DNA of 64,000 bases from assembly GCF_040549465.1 (NCBI RefSeq), contig NZ_JBEPTL010000017.1, positions 21,812 through 85,811 on the forward strand, in the 5' to 3' direction. The notes beneath the pieces were generated by a model. That model searched no databases. It saw only the letters and a program-made list of their open reading frames with translations, and was not told the DNA's origin. The stretch comes from Lacisediminihabitans sp040549465. GTDB lineage: Bacteria; Actinomycetota; Actinomycetes; Actinomycetales; Microbacteriaceae. Positions 26,292 to 34,308 of this stretch are shown here, one piece after another (the stretch's first letter is position 1; each line of letters starts with the position of its first letter). The translations under genes and the position numbers were made by a program.

Positions 26292-26759
26292 GGATGCTGA
26301 CGTGACCTGTCACTCCGTGTGGGGTACGTCGGGGCTTTCGGGCGCGGGGGTGTGACGCATTCGAGGGACAGGCGTCGACGCATCCTTGTACCCCGCTGGG
26401 GGACAGTTTTAGGTAAAAAAACACTGATTTATGAGAAAATCTGCGCGATAGCAACGAATTTCGCAGTTCAGACCGATATACCAGCGGAAATCATCACTTT
26501 CACGCCCATTTTCTTGTGCCCTCTTCTGGGGGTTCATGGAGGATAGACAATGTCGTCTGTCCCGCATACAGTTCTTATCGGGGAAGGTGCTCGTCGCCTG
26601 ATCGCCGCCGAGAGGCGAGGTCCACGCGAGCACGATTGCCCGTCCGGAAATCCGGCGGGGCACTCTCACAAACTCGGAACGACGCGCCATCGCGACGTTC
26701 CTGCCGCATGTGCGGCGACTCATTGCAAGCGACATCGCGGTGTCGCGAAAGGACAGAAC
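26292..26759 (+). promoter_or_regulatory. Long AT-rich leader upstream of the SipW export cluster
   Basis: A 468-base stretch before the first export gene. A CCCC/GGGG mini-hairpin at 26391-26401 followed by GACAGTTTT could end glgP transcription. From about 26405 to 26520 base composition drops sharply towards A and T (runs such as AAAAAAA at 26415-26421), unlike the rest of the window, and probably holds the cluster promoter. At 26550 an ATG with a near-perfect ribosome-binding site GGAGGA (26536-26541) opens a frame that runs without a stop into the export gene. It could encode a 70-residue leader or an N-terminal extension. Confidence 0.5.
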
Positions 26760-27332
26760 ATGAACAAGCTCGTCAAAGGCGCAATCGCAGGCGCTGCCGG
26801 TATCGCTCTTCTCCTCGGCGGTGCGGGCACCTTCGCACTGTGGAACTCGTCGGCAAGCGTCGCCGGCGGAACCATCGTCGCCGGCAACCTGGTCGTTGCC
26901 GATCCCGGTCCGGCCGGCGTCTGGACCGTCAACGGCGGCACCACCCCCGTCACGCTCAGCAGCTACAGGGTCGTCCCCGGTGACGTGCTCAAGTTCACCA
27001 AGACCGTCAATGTGACGGCAAGCGGCGACAGCCTGGTCGCCACTCTCGGCCTCGGCACCGCGTCGATCACGCCGACCGCTGCGGGCAACGCGGCGGATGT
27101 CGCGCTCGCCAACTACCTCAACGCCAACGCCGTGCTCGCGGCATCCGGTGCATCCATCACGGGTACCGGCCCGTACACGGTGACCGCCGGTGCGTCGGGC
27201 ATCGTCGCGCAGCCGGTAGTCGTGACCGCCACCATCACCTTCCCGAAGAGTGTGACGGCCGGTGCGGAGAACGCTGCAAAGTCAGGCTCAGTGAGCCTCG
27301 CAGGCCTGACGGTGACACTTACCCAAAACTAG
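26760..27332 (+). CDS. SipW-dependent exported protein (RER_14450-like, alternate signal peptide)
   Basis: A 190-residue protein with the alternate signal MNKLVKGAIAGAAGIALLL followed by GTFALWNSSASVAGGTIVAG, the conserved A-L-W-N-x-S-A / x-A-G pattern of TasA/SipW-processed proteins (the 'alternate signal-mediated exported protein' group). The mature part is a Thr/Val/Ala-rich beta-sandwich-like domain without Cys. AAAGGA lies eight bases before the ATG. It is the first of five genes ending in a SipW-type peptidase, and the hairpin after it may raise its expression over the rest, as expected for a major fibre subunit. Fibre or matrix function is inference by analogy with Bacillus TasA. Confidence 0.85.
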   Translation: MNKLVKGAIAGAAGIALLLGGAGTFALWNSSASVAGGTIVAGNLVVADPGPAGVWTVNGGTTPVTLSSYRVVPGDVLKFTKTVNVTASGDSLVATLGLGTASITPTAAGNAADVALANYLNANAVLAASGASITGTGPYTVTAGASGIVAQPVVVTATITFPKSVTAGAENAAKSGSVSLAGLTVTLTQN

Positions 27333-27341
27333 TCACCGTCG

Positions 27342-27376
27342 CACGGATGCCCGCTACCCGAAGGCGGGCATCCGTG
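27342..27376 (+). terminator. Perfect 13-bp hairpin between export genes 1 and 2
   Basis: CACGGATGCCCGC at 27342-27354 pairs with GCGGGCATCCGTG at 27364-27376 over a nine-base loop, ten bases after the stop of the first export gene. No T-run follows. It may be a partial terminator or a 3' stabiliser that makes the first gene product more abundant than the downstream ones. Confidence 0.75.
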
Positions 27377-27395
27377 TGGCACGGCCCCAATGAAC

Positions 27396-27440
27396 CCCAG
27401 CAGATCCCAACCCAGCAGATCCCAACCCACCAGATCACAG
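27396..27440. repeat. 15-bp tandem repeat before export gene 2
   Basis: Two exact 15-base units (27396-27410, 27411-27425) and a third degenerate one to 27440, built on cccagcagatcccaa. In the frame of the following gene they would encode a repeated Ser-Arg-Ser-Gln-Pro, but the likely start codon is downstream at 27462. Confidence 0.85.
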
Positions 27441-27461
27441 ACGCGAGAGGCGGTGACCCGG

Positions 27462-28058
27462 ATGTCGATACACGCTAGCCACGGACGGCACGCTGCCAAT
27501 CGCGGCTTCCTCCGCTTCTTCTCCCTTCGCTCGATGATCATCACCGCTGTCACCCTCATCGCAGCGATCAGCATCGCCGTGATAGCCACCGGCGGTACCT
27601 ACGCGCTGTGGAACAAGTCGGCGCAGGCCGCGCCCGCCGCCACCATCACGGCCGGGACCGCGAACCTCACGGTCTCCTCCCTCACCCTGCCGACATCCGC
27701 CCTCGCCCCCGGTCGAACTATCTACGGTTCCACCGCGGTCGCGAACACCGGCACTGTACCGCTCGCGCTCAGCGCGACGCTCTCCGGCCCAACGTCGTCG
27801 ACCACGTTCTCGCAGGCGCTCACCCTGGGCTTCGGCACCGCCGCTACGGCGGCAGCCTGTGCCAGCTTCACGCCCAGTTCGACGGCGACCTTCGCCTCTG
27901 CCTCGACCGCGGCATTCGGCACTCTCCCTCTCACCGCCACCAGCGGCTCGCCGCTCTACGTTTGTGTGTCGGTCACTCTCGCTTCGACAGTCGCGACCGG
28001 CGCGCAGGGCCAGACCGCCTCGACCTTCCGCATCACGCTCTCCGGGGTTCAGTCATGA
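27462..28058 (+). CDS. SipW-dependent exported protein 2
   Basis: A 198-residue protein with a basic head, a transmembrane-type helix (MIITAVTLIAAISIAVIATG) and then GTYALWNKSAQAAPAATITA, again the ALWN-x-SA SipW signal pattern. The mature domain is a small Ser/Thr/Ala-rich beta-rich module (NTGTVPLALSATLSGPTSST, LYVCVSVTLAS) with two Cys that could form a disulfide. I chose ATG 27462, eleven bases after GAGAGG; starts at 27453 (GTG) or 27390 (ATG) are possible, the latter through a 15-bp tandem repeat. The stop overlaps the next ATG by four bases. Probable minor subunit or accessory matrix protein. Confidence 0.8.
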   Translation: MSIHASHGRHAANRGFLRFFSLRSMIITAVTLIAAISIAVIATGGTYALWNKSAQAAPAATITAGTANLTVSSLTLPTSALAPGRTIYGSTAVANTGTVPLALSATLSGPTSSTTFSQALTLGFGTAATAAACASFTPSSTATFASASTAAFGTLPLTATSGSPLYVCVSVTLASTVATGAQGQTASTFRITLSGVQS

Positions 28059-29365
28059 CACGCCGTCGCATGCCGCGCGCAGCCCTCGCGATCGGCCTCG
28101 CCGTATTCCTCACGCTGGCCGGCACGAGCGTTGCGTCAGCACTCTGGAACGCGAGCGCGACAGCGGTGACGGGTTCTGCCACAGCGGGAAAGTTGACCTT
28201 CACGCAGGCGGGAACTTCGGCGCTCGCGAAGACCTACACGCCCTCGGATCTTGTCGCTGTCGCGCCGATCACCGTGAAGAACGGCGGGACCATCGCCAAC
28301 ACTTTCACCCTGCGCATCGCCGGATCCAACGGCAACAATCTGACCAATGCGATCACCCTCTCCGGCTGGTCGGTCGTCTCCACCGCCGCCTGCACGCCGA
28401 CCCCACCCAACGGCGCGACGGTGCTCACCGGACCGAGCCTCACCACGGGGATCACGTTCTCCGGGGCGCAACTCACGGCCGGTTCCTCAGTTTTCTACTG
28501 CATCACAACCTCTGTGCAGTCCGCCAAGAGCGACAGTGTCGCCCCGGCCATTGTCACCGTGATCCTCACCTCCGCGGTCGGAAACTGGAACTCGAACTCG
28601 ACTACGACGGCCAGCCAGCAGGTGCAGGCCGCCGATACGACCGCGCCCAGTGCGCCGACGAATGTCGCGGCATCCGGCACCACCGCTTCGCAGACCACTC
28701 TCAGCTGGACGGCCTCTACCGATAACGTCGGGGTCACCGGTTACGACGTCTACCGGTACGGGATCAAGATCGGCTCCACCACGGGCACCACCTACACGGA
28801 CACGGGGCTCGCGCGCGACACGGCCTACAGCTATACCGTGATCGCTCGCGACGCGGCCGGCAACTCCTCCGCTGCGTCCACCACCGCGACCACCACGACG
28901 CCGACAATGACCGCCGGCGGCCGCTACCAGATCAGCGTGCCGAACAGCGGCCTGTGCATCGACGCGGGACCCGCCGGTGCCGCCGGCGATGGTACGCCGC
29001 TCGCGATCGTCGCCTGTGCAACCGGTCGAGTGCAGACCTGGCAGTTCGCCACCGCTGCCACGGCCAACTACTACCAGGTGCAGGCCAACCCCTCGACGAC
29101 GCTTGCCTGGGAGGTGGACAACAGCGGCGGTCTCGGCCAGAACAATTACCAGAAGGCCCAGCTCTGGTCTTACGGCGGAGGGGCCAACCAGCAGTGGCAG
29201 GCCGTCTCCGAGGGCGTCGGCACCGGCAAAGTGCACTTCCTGAGCCTGAACAGCGGCAAATGTCTCGACATTCCGAACGCCAACATCACGTCGGGCGCCC
29301 AGTTGCAGCAGTATGACTGCAACAGCACAGTCGCGCAGACCTTCCTCATGACGCAGCTGCCGTGA
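28055..29365 (+). CDS. SipW-dependent surface protein with Fn3 and ricin-type lectin domains
   Basis: A 436-residue modular protein: signal helix (AALAIGLAVFLTLAGTSVAS) followed by ALWNASATAVTGSATAG, a TasA-like domain up to about 190, a fibronectin type III domain about 197-285 (TTAPSAPTNVAASGTTASQ, TGYDVYRYG, DTAYSYTVIARDAAGNSS), and a C-terminal ricin-B beta-trefoil with QTWQF and QQWQA (QxW) repeats and CLDIPNANITSGAQLQQYDC. The lectin domain should bind galactose- or xylan-type glycans. It probably links the SipW-processed layer to polysaccharide. ATG overlaps the previous stop; its own stop overlaps the next GTG. Confidence 0.87.
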   Translation: MTRRRMPRAALAIGLAVFLTLAGTSVASALWNASATAVTGSATAGKLTFTQAGTSALAKTYTPSDLVAVAPITVKNGGTIANTFTLRIAGSNGNNLTNAITLSGWSVVSTAACTPTPPNGATVLTGPSLTTGITFSGAQLTAGSSVFYCITTSVQSAKSDSVAPAIVTVILTSAVGNWNSNSTTTASQQVQAADTTAPSAPTNVAASGTTASQTTLSWTASTDNVGVTGYDVYRYGIKIGSTTGTTYTDTGLARDTAYSYTVIARDAAGNSSAASTTATTTTPTMTAGGRYQISVPNSGLCIDAGPAGAAGDGTPLAIVACATGRVQTWQFATAATANYYQVQANPSTTLAWEVDNSGGLGQNNYQKAQLWSYGGGANQQWQAVSEGVGTGKVHFLSLNSGKCLDIPNANITSGAQLQQYDCNSTVAQTFLMTQLP

Positions 29366-30063
29366 GGCGGCGTCGAGCGGCTATCGCCGCAGTGACGCTC
29401 GCCGTGATCGTGATGCTCGGTGCGGGTATTGCGCCGGCATCAGCGGCGACCGACAGCGTGCTGCTCAGTCGCGACGGCATCCACTATTCGACTTCGCTGA
29501 GCGGCGGCCTCTTCGACGGCGCAGCGGCGCTCATTCCCGGTCATTCGGTGAGCACCGAACTGTGGATCAAGAATCCCACGGCCGCGCCGGCTTCGGTGCG
29601 AGTCAGTGTGCAGGGGGTGAACGCCTCATCTCCGGCGTTCGCGACAGGGGTCGCATTGAGCACAGCGAGTTCACTGGTCGCGGCGAAGGCGTCCGCCGAG
29701 CCGCTCGTTGACGTACGGCGATGTGATGTGCTGACGTCAGTTCCGCGGCTCGCACCAGGGGCGGTAATGCAGATTGCCCTCACTTTCACCATGGATGACA
29801 TGGTGGGCACCGTCGCTCAGACTGACAGTGTGGGACTCGACCTGCTCGTCGCGCTCCGCGACGCCCAGGCCGGGCCCTTCGCCGCATCCGCGTGCGATGA
29901 TGACGGGGTGGTCGTCGCCTCGAACAGCAAACAGCTCGGAACCATCGCCTACACCGGTACTGAGCTCCCAGTGCCGCTGATCATCGCCGCAGGCCCGATG
30001 CTCGGTGTCGGGATCTTCCTCGTCGGACGTCGACGTCGCCGGGCGGACGATGGACATCACTAG
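29362..30063 (+). CDS. C-terminally anchored cell-surface protein
   Basis: A 233-residue protein with a classical Sec signal peptide (AAVTLAVIVMLGAGIAPASA then A) rather than the ALWN type. The exported domain has beta-rich features (SVSTELWIKNPTAAPASVRV). The C terminus reads LGTIAYTG, a hydrophobic helix (VPLIIAAGPMLGVGIFLVG) and RRRRR: the layout of a sortase or membrane-anchor signal, with IAYTG resembling the LAxTG type of class E sortases. It may anchor the exported proteins to the wall or membrane. GTG start overlaps the previous stop; it overlaps sipW by 14 bases. Confidence 0.78.
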   Translation: MRRRRAAIAAVTLAVIVMLGAGIAPASAATDSVLLSRDGIHYSTSLSGGLFDGAAALIPGHSVSTELWIKNPTAAPASVRVSVQGVNASSPAFATGVALSTASSLVAAKASAEPLVDVRRCDVLTSVPRLAPGAVMQIALTFTMDDMVGTVAQTDSVGLDLLVALRDAQAGPFAASACDDDGVVVASNSKQLGTIAYTGTELPVPLIIAAGPMLGVGIFLVGRRRRRADDGHH

Positions 30064-30640
30064 GGCGCAGGCGCGACGCGATCGTGAGAAGGGTCTGTGG
30101 CACTACATCGGCCTGGCTCTCAGCGGCGCGCTGCTGCTGCTCGTGATCGCTATGGCGCTACTGGTGATCGTGATTCCCAAGGTTGCCGGCGGCATCCCGC
30201 TCACCGTGTTGACCAGTTCGATGATCCCGCACTATCCGCCGGGAACCCTCCTAGTCGATCGGCCGGTCGACCCGAAGGATCTCAGGGTCGGTGACGTGGC
30301 GACCTACCAGATCGAGTCGGGCAGGCCGGGCGTCATCACCCATCGAATCGTCGCCATCCATTCCTCCTCCGACGGGTCGCGTACCTTCCAGTTCAAGGGC
30401 GACAACAACAGCCAGCCGGATGTCGACAACGTTATCGAGAAACAGATCCAGGGCACCGTTTGGTATTCGCTTCCGTTTATCGGCTACGTCAATAACGCCG
30501 TCAACGGTGAGAGCCGCAACTGGATCGTGCCTGTGCTGGCCGGACTGCTTTTCGTCTACGCCGGATTCACCGTCGCGAGTGCGATCGTCGGGTCACGTCG
30601 GAAACGCCGTGCGAAGCCTGGCACGATCGACGAGCGGTGA
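30050..30640 (+). CDS. sipW: SipW-type signal peptidase I
   Basis: A 196-residue signal peptidase with N-terminal membrane helix (LALSGALLLLVIAMALLVIV), catalytic Ser 57 in LTSSMIPHYPPGTLL, and His 98 in GVITHRIV in place of the Lys of ordinary bacterial type I enzymes. This Ser-His arrangement is the ER/SipW type. A second helix near 165-185 ends in a basic tail. It should process the three ALWN-type substrates encoded just upstream. I chose ATG 30050; an upstream ATG at 30005 lies inside the preceding gene. It is the last gene of the cluster, convergent with glgX. Confidence 0.9.
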   Translation: MDITRAQARRDREKGLWHYIGLALSGALLLLVIAMALLVIVIPKVAGGIPLTVLTSSMIPHYPPGTLLVDRPVDPKDLRVGDVATYQIESGRPGVITHRIVAIHSSSDGSRTFQFKGDNNSQPDVDNVIEKQIQGTVWYSLPFIGYVNNAVNGESRNWIVPVLAGLLFVYAGFTVASAIVGSRRKRRAKPGTIDER

Positions 30641-30689
30641 ACCGGATGCCGAGGCCGTCAGTGTGCCGGTCGCGGGAGTGCTGCCACGC

Positions 30690-32729
30690 TCAGTTCGCCC
30701 GGAACAGCTGCATCGACGCTGGCGCGAGCTTCAACTCGGTGGTCGGCGCATGGATCTCCTTCGGCGCGTGGTCGTCGGCGCTGTTCCACAGCAGCTCGTA
30801 GGAGATAACCCCCTCGTGCTCCGGCAGGCAGACGGTCTCCTCGACCTCGAGGCCATGCACGATCAGCAGGATGCGGTTGAACTCCTCGAATTCGGGGGTC
30901 GAGGCCGCGAGGTACTGCAGCGTGCGCTCGGCGGGGGAGTCCCAGTCGGTGATGGACATCGACAGGCCCTCCTTGTTGAACCAGTCCATCTGGGTGGCGG
31001 AGGGCACCGTCTCGCCGAAGATCCCGAAGCGCACGGGTCTCAGGGCCGGGTTCTCGCGGCGCAGGCGCAGTAGCTTCTGCGAGACCAGCAGCAGGTCGTC
31101 CTGCCAGTCCCCGTGTTCCCACGGCAGCCAGGTCAGCTCGCTGTCGTGACAGTAGGCGTTGTTGTTGCCGCGCTGGCTGCGTCCGAACTCGTCGCCGGCA
31201 GTGATCATCGGCAGGCCGGCCGAGAGCAGTAGCGTCCCGAGCAGGTTGCGGGTCGCCTTCTCGCGCGCTCGCAGGATGGTCGCGTCATGGCTCGGACCTT
31301 CGACGCCATAGTTGAACGAGTGGTTGTTGTCGGTGCCATCACGGTTGTTCTCGCCGTTGCCGAGATTGTGCTTCTGGTTGTAGGCAGTGAGGTCGGCGAG
31401 GGTGAATCCGTCATGGGCGGTGACGAAGTTGACGGACGCGAGTGGCCCACGTTGCTGTGAGAACACGCCCGCCGAGCCGGAGAGCTTCGCGGCCAGCTGC
31501 CCGATCCCAATAGGTGTCTCGCCGCTTGCCCGCGCGGAACCGATGTCGGTGAGCCAGAAGTCGCGAGCCCGGTCGCGGTAGTCGTCATTCCATTCTGACC
31601 AGCCGTCGGGAAAATTGCCGACCTGCCAGCCGCCCATGCCGACATCCCACGGCTCGGCGATCATCTTGACATCGGCGAGGGCGGGATCGCCGACGATCGC
31701 CTCGAGGAGCGGATGATGCCGGTCGAACTCGACCCGGTCGTCACGTCCGAGGGTGGCGGCCAGATCGAAGCGGAAGCCGTCGACCTGCACCTCGTTGGCC
31801 CAGTAACGCAGGGAGTCGAGCGCGAGGCGCTGGGCGGCGGGCTGGGAGAAATCGACGGTGTTGCCGCATCCGGTCACATCGATGTAGTTGCCTTTGGCAT
31901 CCTGCCGGTAATAGGAGGCATTGTCGAGGCCGCGCAGCGAGGTGGTCGGACCATCGACGCCCTCCTCGGCTGTGTGGTTGAAGACGACGTCGAGGATCAC
32001 CTCGAGTCCGGCCTCGTGCAGCAGTTTCACCATGCCCTTGAACTCGCGCAGCACGGCACCGGCGCCCCCGAACTGCGCCTGACGCGAGGCGTAAGCGGCG
32101 TGCGGCGTGAAGAAGTTGAGGGTGTTGTAGCCCCAGTAGTTCATCAGGCCCTGCTTCACCAGGCGCTGCTCGCTGACGAACTGGTGCACCGGAAGCAGCT
32201 GGATCGCGGTGACGCCGAGATCCTTCAGGTAGTCGATCGCCCTCTCATTGGCGAGGCCGGCGTAGGTGCCGCGCAGTTCCTCTGGAACGGCGGTGTTGAG
32301 CTTGGAGATGCCTTTCGCGTGCGCCTCGTAGAGCACTGTGTGATCGAGCGGCGTGTTCGGTTTCGTCACGCCTGACCAGTCGAAAGCGTCATCCTGAACA
32401 TAGGAGCGCCACTCGCCGGATGCCGTTCTGGCCAGGCCTCGCGAGTAGGGGTCGATCAGGTGCAGCGTCGAGTCGAATCTGTGCGTGGGGCCTGTCGGCC
32501 CGGTTGCGCGCAGTGAATACCGGGTTCCCGCGACGAGGGCTGAGGATTTTCCCGACCAGACGCCGCCGGCATCCTTCACCAGCTGGATGCTGTCGGCCAC
32601 CCAGTTCGGATCCTTCTCGCCGAAGATGCAGAGCTCGATTGCCGTCGCATTCGCCGACCAGACTCGAAGCTCGCCGCCGGTTGCTGTGACGCGGACGCCG
32701 AGGTTGGTCAGTGGGTCGATCGTAGGCAC
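30690..32729 (-). CDS. glgX: Glycogen debranching enzyme GlgX (isoamylase-type)
   Basis: A 679-residue GH13 debranching enzyme with CBM48 domain (VRVTATGGELRVWSANATAI) and the catalytic barrel: GVTAIQLLPVHQFVSEQRL, LEVILDVVFNHTAEEG, nucleophile Asp in VDGFRFDLAATLGRD, KMIAEPWDVGMGGWQVG and FVTAHDGFTLADLTAYNQKH. It hydrolyses alpha-1,6 branches trimmed by GlgP. I chose GTG 32729, preceded seven bases upstream by TACTCT (32742-32737 on this strand), giving a leaderless mRNA; longer in-frame starts would overlap the divergent desulfurase gene. Confidence 0.92.
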   Translation of the reverse strand: MPTIDPLTNLGVRVTATGGELRVWSANATAIELCIFGEKDPNWVADSIQLVKDAGGVWSGKSSALVAGTRYSLRATGPTGPTHRFDSTLHLIDPYSRGLARTASGEWRSYVQDDAFDWSGVTKPNTPLDHTVLYEAHAKGISKLNTAVPEELRGTYAGLANERAIDYLKDLGVTAIQLLPVHQFVSEQRLVKQGLMNYWGYNTLNFFTPHAAYASRQAQFGGAGAVLREFKGMVKLLHEAGLEVILDVVFNHTAEEGVDGPTTSLRGLDNASYYRQDAKGNYIDVTGCGNTVDFSQPAAQRLALDSLRYWANEVQVDGFRFDLAATLGRDDRVEFDRHHPLLEAIVGDPALADVKMIAEPWDVGMGGWQVGNFPDGWSEWNDDYRDRARDFWLTDIGSARASGETPIGIGQLAAKLSGSAGVFSQQRGPLASVNFVTAHDGFTLADLTAYNQKHNLGNGENNRDGTDNNHSFNYGVEGPSHDATILRAREKATRNLLGTLLLSAGLPMITAGDEFGRSQRGNNNAYCHDSELTWLPWEHGDWQDDLLLVSQKLLRLRRENPALRPVRFGIFGETVPSATQMDWFNKEGLSMSITDWDSPAERTLQYLAASTPEFEEFNRILLIVHGLEVEETVCLPEHEGVISYELLWNSADDHAPKEIHAPTTELKLAPASMQLFRAN

Positions 32730-32784
32730 GCGTTCTAGAGTAATCAGTGCGTGAGTCACGCTTGTTACACGCGTCAGGAGCACG

Positions 32785-33948
32785 GTGGCCATCTACCTCG
32801 ATCATGCGGCGACCACGCCGATGCTGCCCGAGGCGATCGAGGCCTACACCTCCGCCCTCGGGATCGTCGGCAATCCGTCTTCGATCCACAGCCAGGGGCA
32901 GAACGCCAAGCGGATGCTGGAGGAGGCCCGCGAACAGGTCGCGCTGTCGCTCGGCTGCGATCCGATCGAGGTCGTGTTCACCTCCGGGGGAACCGAATCG
33001 GTGAACCTCGCGGTGAAGGGCCTCTACTGGGCCCGGAACACGGATGCCCCGCGCCGCCGCATCCTGGTCCCCCGGGGCGAACACCACGCCACCATCGACA
33101 CCGTCGAGTGGCTGGAGCGCTACGAGGGCGCGATCCTCGAATGGGTTCCCCTCGACTCCCTCGGCAGGATCCGCCCGGACTCGCTGGCCGAGCTCATTCA
33201 GGCCCACGACGACATCGCCCTGATCACGCTTCTCTGGGCGAACAACGAGGTGGGCAGCATCCAGCCGGTCGCTTCGGTTGTCGAACTGGCGGCGGCCCAC
33301 GGTATCCCGGTACACGCGGACGCTGTTTCGGCTTACCGCCACCTGCCCATCGATTTCGCCGCCTCCGGCCTCTCCGCGCTCTCCGTCTCCGCCCACAAGA
33401 TCGGTGGACCGCTCGGCATCGGTGCGCTCGTGCTGTCCCGCGGCGCGACCATCGTCCCGCTGATCCACGGGGGAGGCCAACAGCGCGACGTGCGGTCAGG
33501 CACCCAGGATGCGCCTGCCGCCATCTCGTTCGGGGTTGCGGCGCGGCATCCGGCCCCGCGGCTGTCGGCCCTGCGCGACCGGGTGATCGCCGGGGTACAG
33601 GAGGCTGTGCCGTCCGCGATCCTGCGCGGCGACCCCGTCGACCGGCTGGACAACAACGCGCATTTCACCTTTCCTGGCTGCGAGGGCGACTCCCTGCTGT
33701 TCTTGCTGGATGCCGCCGGCGTTTCGGTCTCGACGGGATCGGCCTGCCAGGCCGGCATTCCCGAGGCCTCGCACGTGCTGCTCGCCATGGGACTCAGCGA
33801 TAGCGAGGCGCGCGGGGCACTGCGGATCACCGTGGGACACACGACGACGGAGGCCGACGTCGGCGCTTTTCTGGCCGCGTTACCGGATGCGGTCGCTCGC
33901 GCCAGCCGTGCAGGGCTCTCTGATCGCACGGTGTCGATCGGCCGCTGA
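32785..33948 (+). CDS. Cysteine desulfurase (NifS/IscS family)
   Basis: A 387-residue fold-type I PLP enzyme. It has YLDHAATTPMLPEA, TSGGTESVNLAVKG, HADAVSAYRHLP, the PLP lysine about 205 in SAHKIGG, and the catalytic Cys about 321 in STGSACQAGIPEAS. It converts L-cysteine to alanine and a persulfide. The mnmA gene 950 bases downstream on the same strand points to sulfur donation for tRNA 2-thiouridine. GTG start with AGGAG four bases upstream. Divergent from glgX. Confidence 0.92.
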   Translation: MAIYLDHAATTPMLPEAIEAYTSALGIVGNPSSIHSQGQNAKRMLEEAREQVALSLGCDPIEVVFTSGGTESVNLAVKGLYWARNTDAPRRRILVPRGEHHATIDTVEWLERYEGAILEWVPLDSLGRIRPDSLAELIQAHDDIALITLLWANNEVGSIQPVASVVELAAAHGIPVHADAVSAYRHLPIDFAASGLSALSVSAHKIGGPLGIGALVLSRGATIVPLIHGGGQQRDVRSGTQDAPAAISFGVAARHPAPRLSALRDRVIAGVQEAVPSAILRGDPVDRLDNNAHFTFPGCEGDSLLFLLDAAGVSVSTGSACQAGIPEASHVLLAMGLSDSEARGALRITVGHTTTEADVGAFLAALPDAVARASRAGLSDRTVSIGR

Positions 33949-33954
33949 CCGCTC

Positions 33955-34062
33955 TCTGGCGTACTGCCTTCGGTATCTCCAGGTGCCCGGAATCCCAGCA
34001 CTTGCCACTTTCCGTGGTCTGAGGGCGCTGAGACCACACAAACTGGCAAATGGTGCGCCAGA
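33955..34062. repeat. Nested imperfect palindrome downstream of the desulfurase gene
   Basis: Outer pair TCTGGCG at 33955-33961 with CGCCAGA at 34056-34062; inner 19-base arms at 34002-34020 and 34031-34049 that match at all but three positions around a ten-base loop. The innermost part is GTGGTCT/AGACCAC. It could be a 3' structure of the desulfurase mRNA or a palindromic mobile remnant. Confidence 0.7.
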
Positions 34063-34122
34063 CAAGGGTGGTGGTGGCGAGATGGGCGAGCTGTGGTCGC
34101 CGCCGGTTTCGGTTCTTCTTGT

Positions 34123-34202
34123 GGAAATTCAGGACTTTGGTCGAGCGTGGTGGGCGAAAACGGCGATCTGCCGGTGTGCGATGACGGAAGTCCTGAATTT
34201 CC
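34123..34202. repeat. Perfect 15-bp inverted repeat with 50-base interior
   Basis: GGAAATTCAGGACTT at 34123-34137 and AAGTCCTGAATTTCC at 34188-34202, exact over 15 bases, enclosing 50 bases that are not coding. The arms are AT-richer than their surroundings. Together with the palindrome before it, it fills most of the 360-base gap between the desulfurase and ArsR genes. Confidence 0.85.
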
Positions 34203-34253
34203 AACGAGGGGTGAGGGGTGAGGGATGCCGTGGACCCGTGATATTCGACGCTC

Positions 34254-34294
34254 TTGCGCCGCCGCCGCACCTGTAATATTCTGCTGACAGGTGC
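34254..34294 (+). promoter_or_regulatory. ArsR gene promoter with overlapping operator
   Basis: TTGCGC at 34254-34259 and TATTCT at 34277-34282 are spaced 17 bases. An inverted repeat GCACCTGT at 34267-34274 and ACAGGTGC at 34287-34294 straddles the -10 box exactly, the layout expected of an autoregulated ArsR repressor. Confidence 0.7.
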
Positions 34295-34308
34295 AAGGGA
34301 TGGTGAAC

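Noticed and set aside
27608..29365. Longer form of the Fn3/ricin-B protein starting at 27608
   Set aside because: The first 149 codons lie in the alternative frame of export gene 2; the ATG at 28055 overlapping its stop gives a proper signal peptide.
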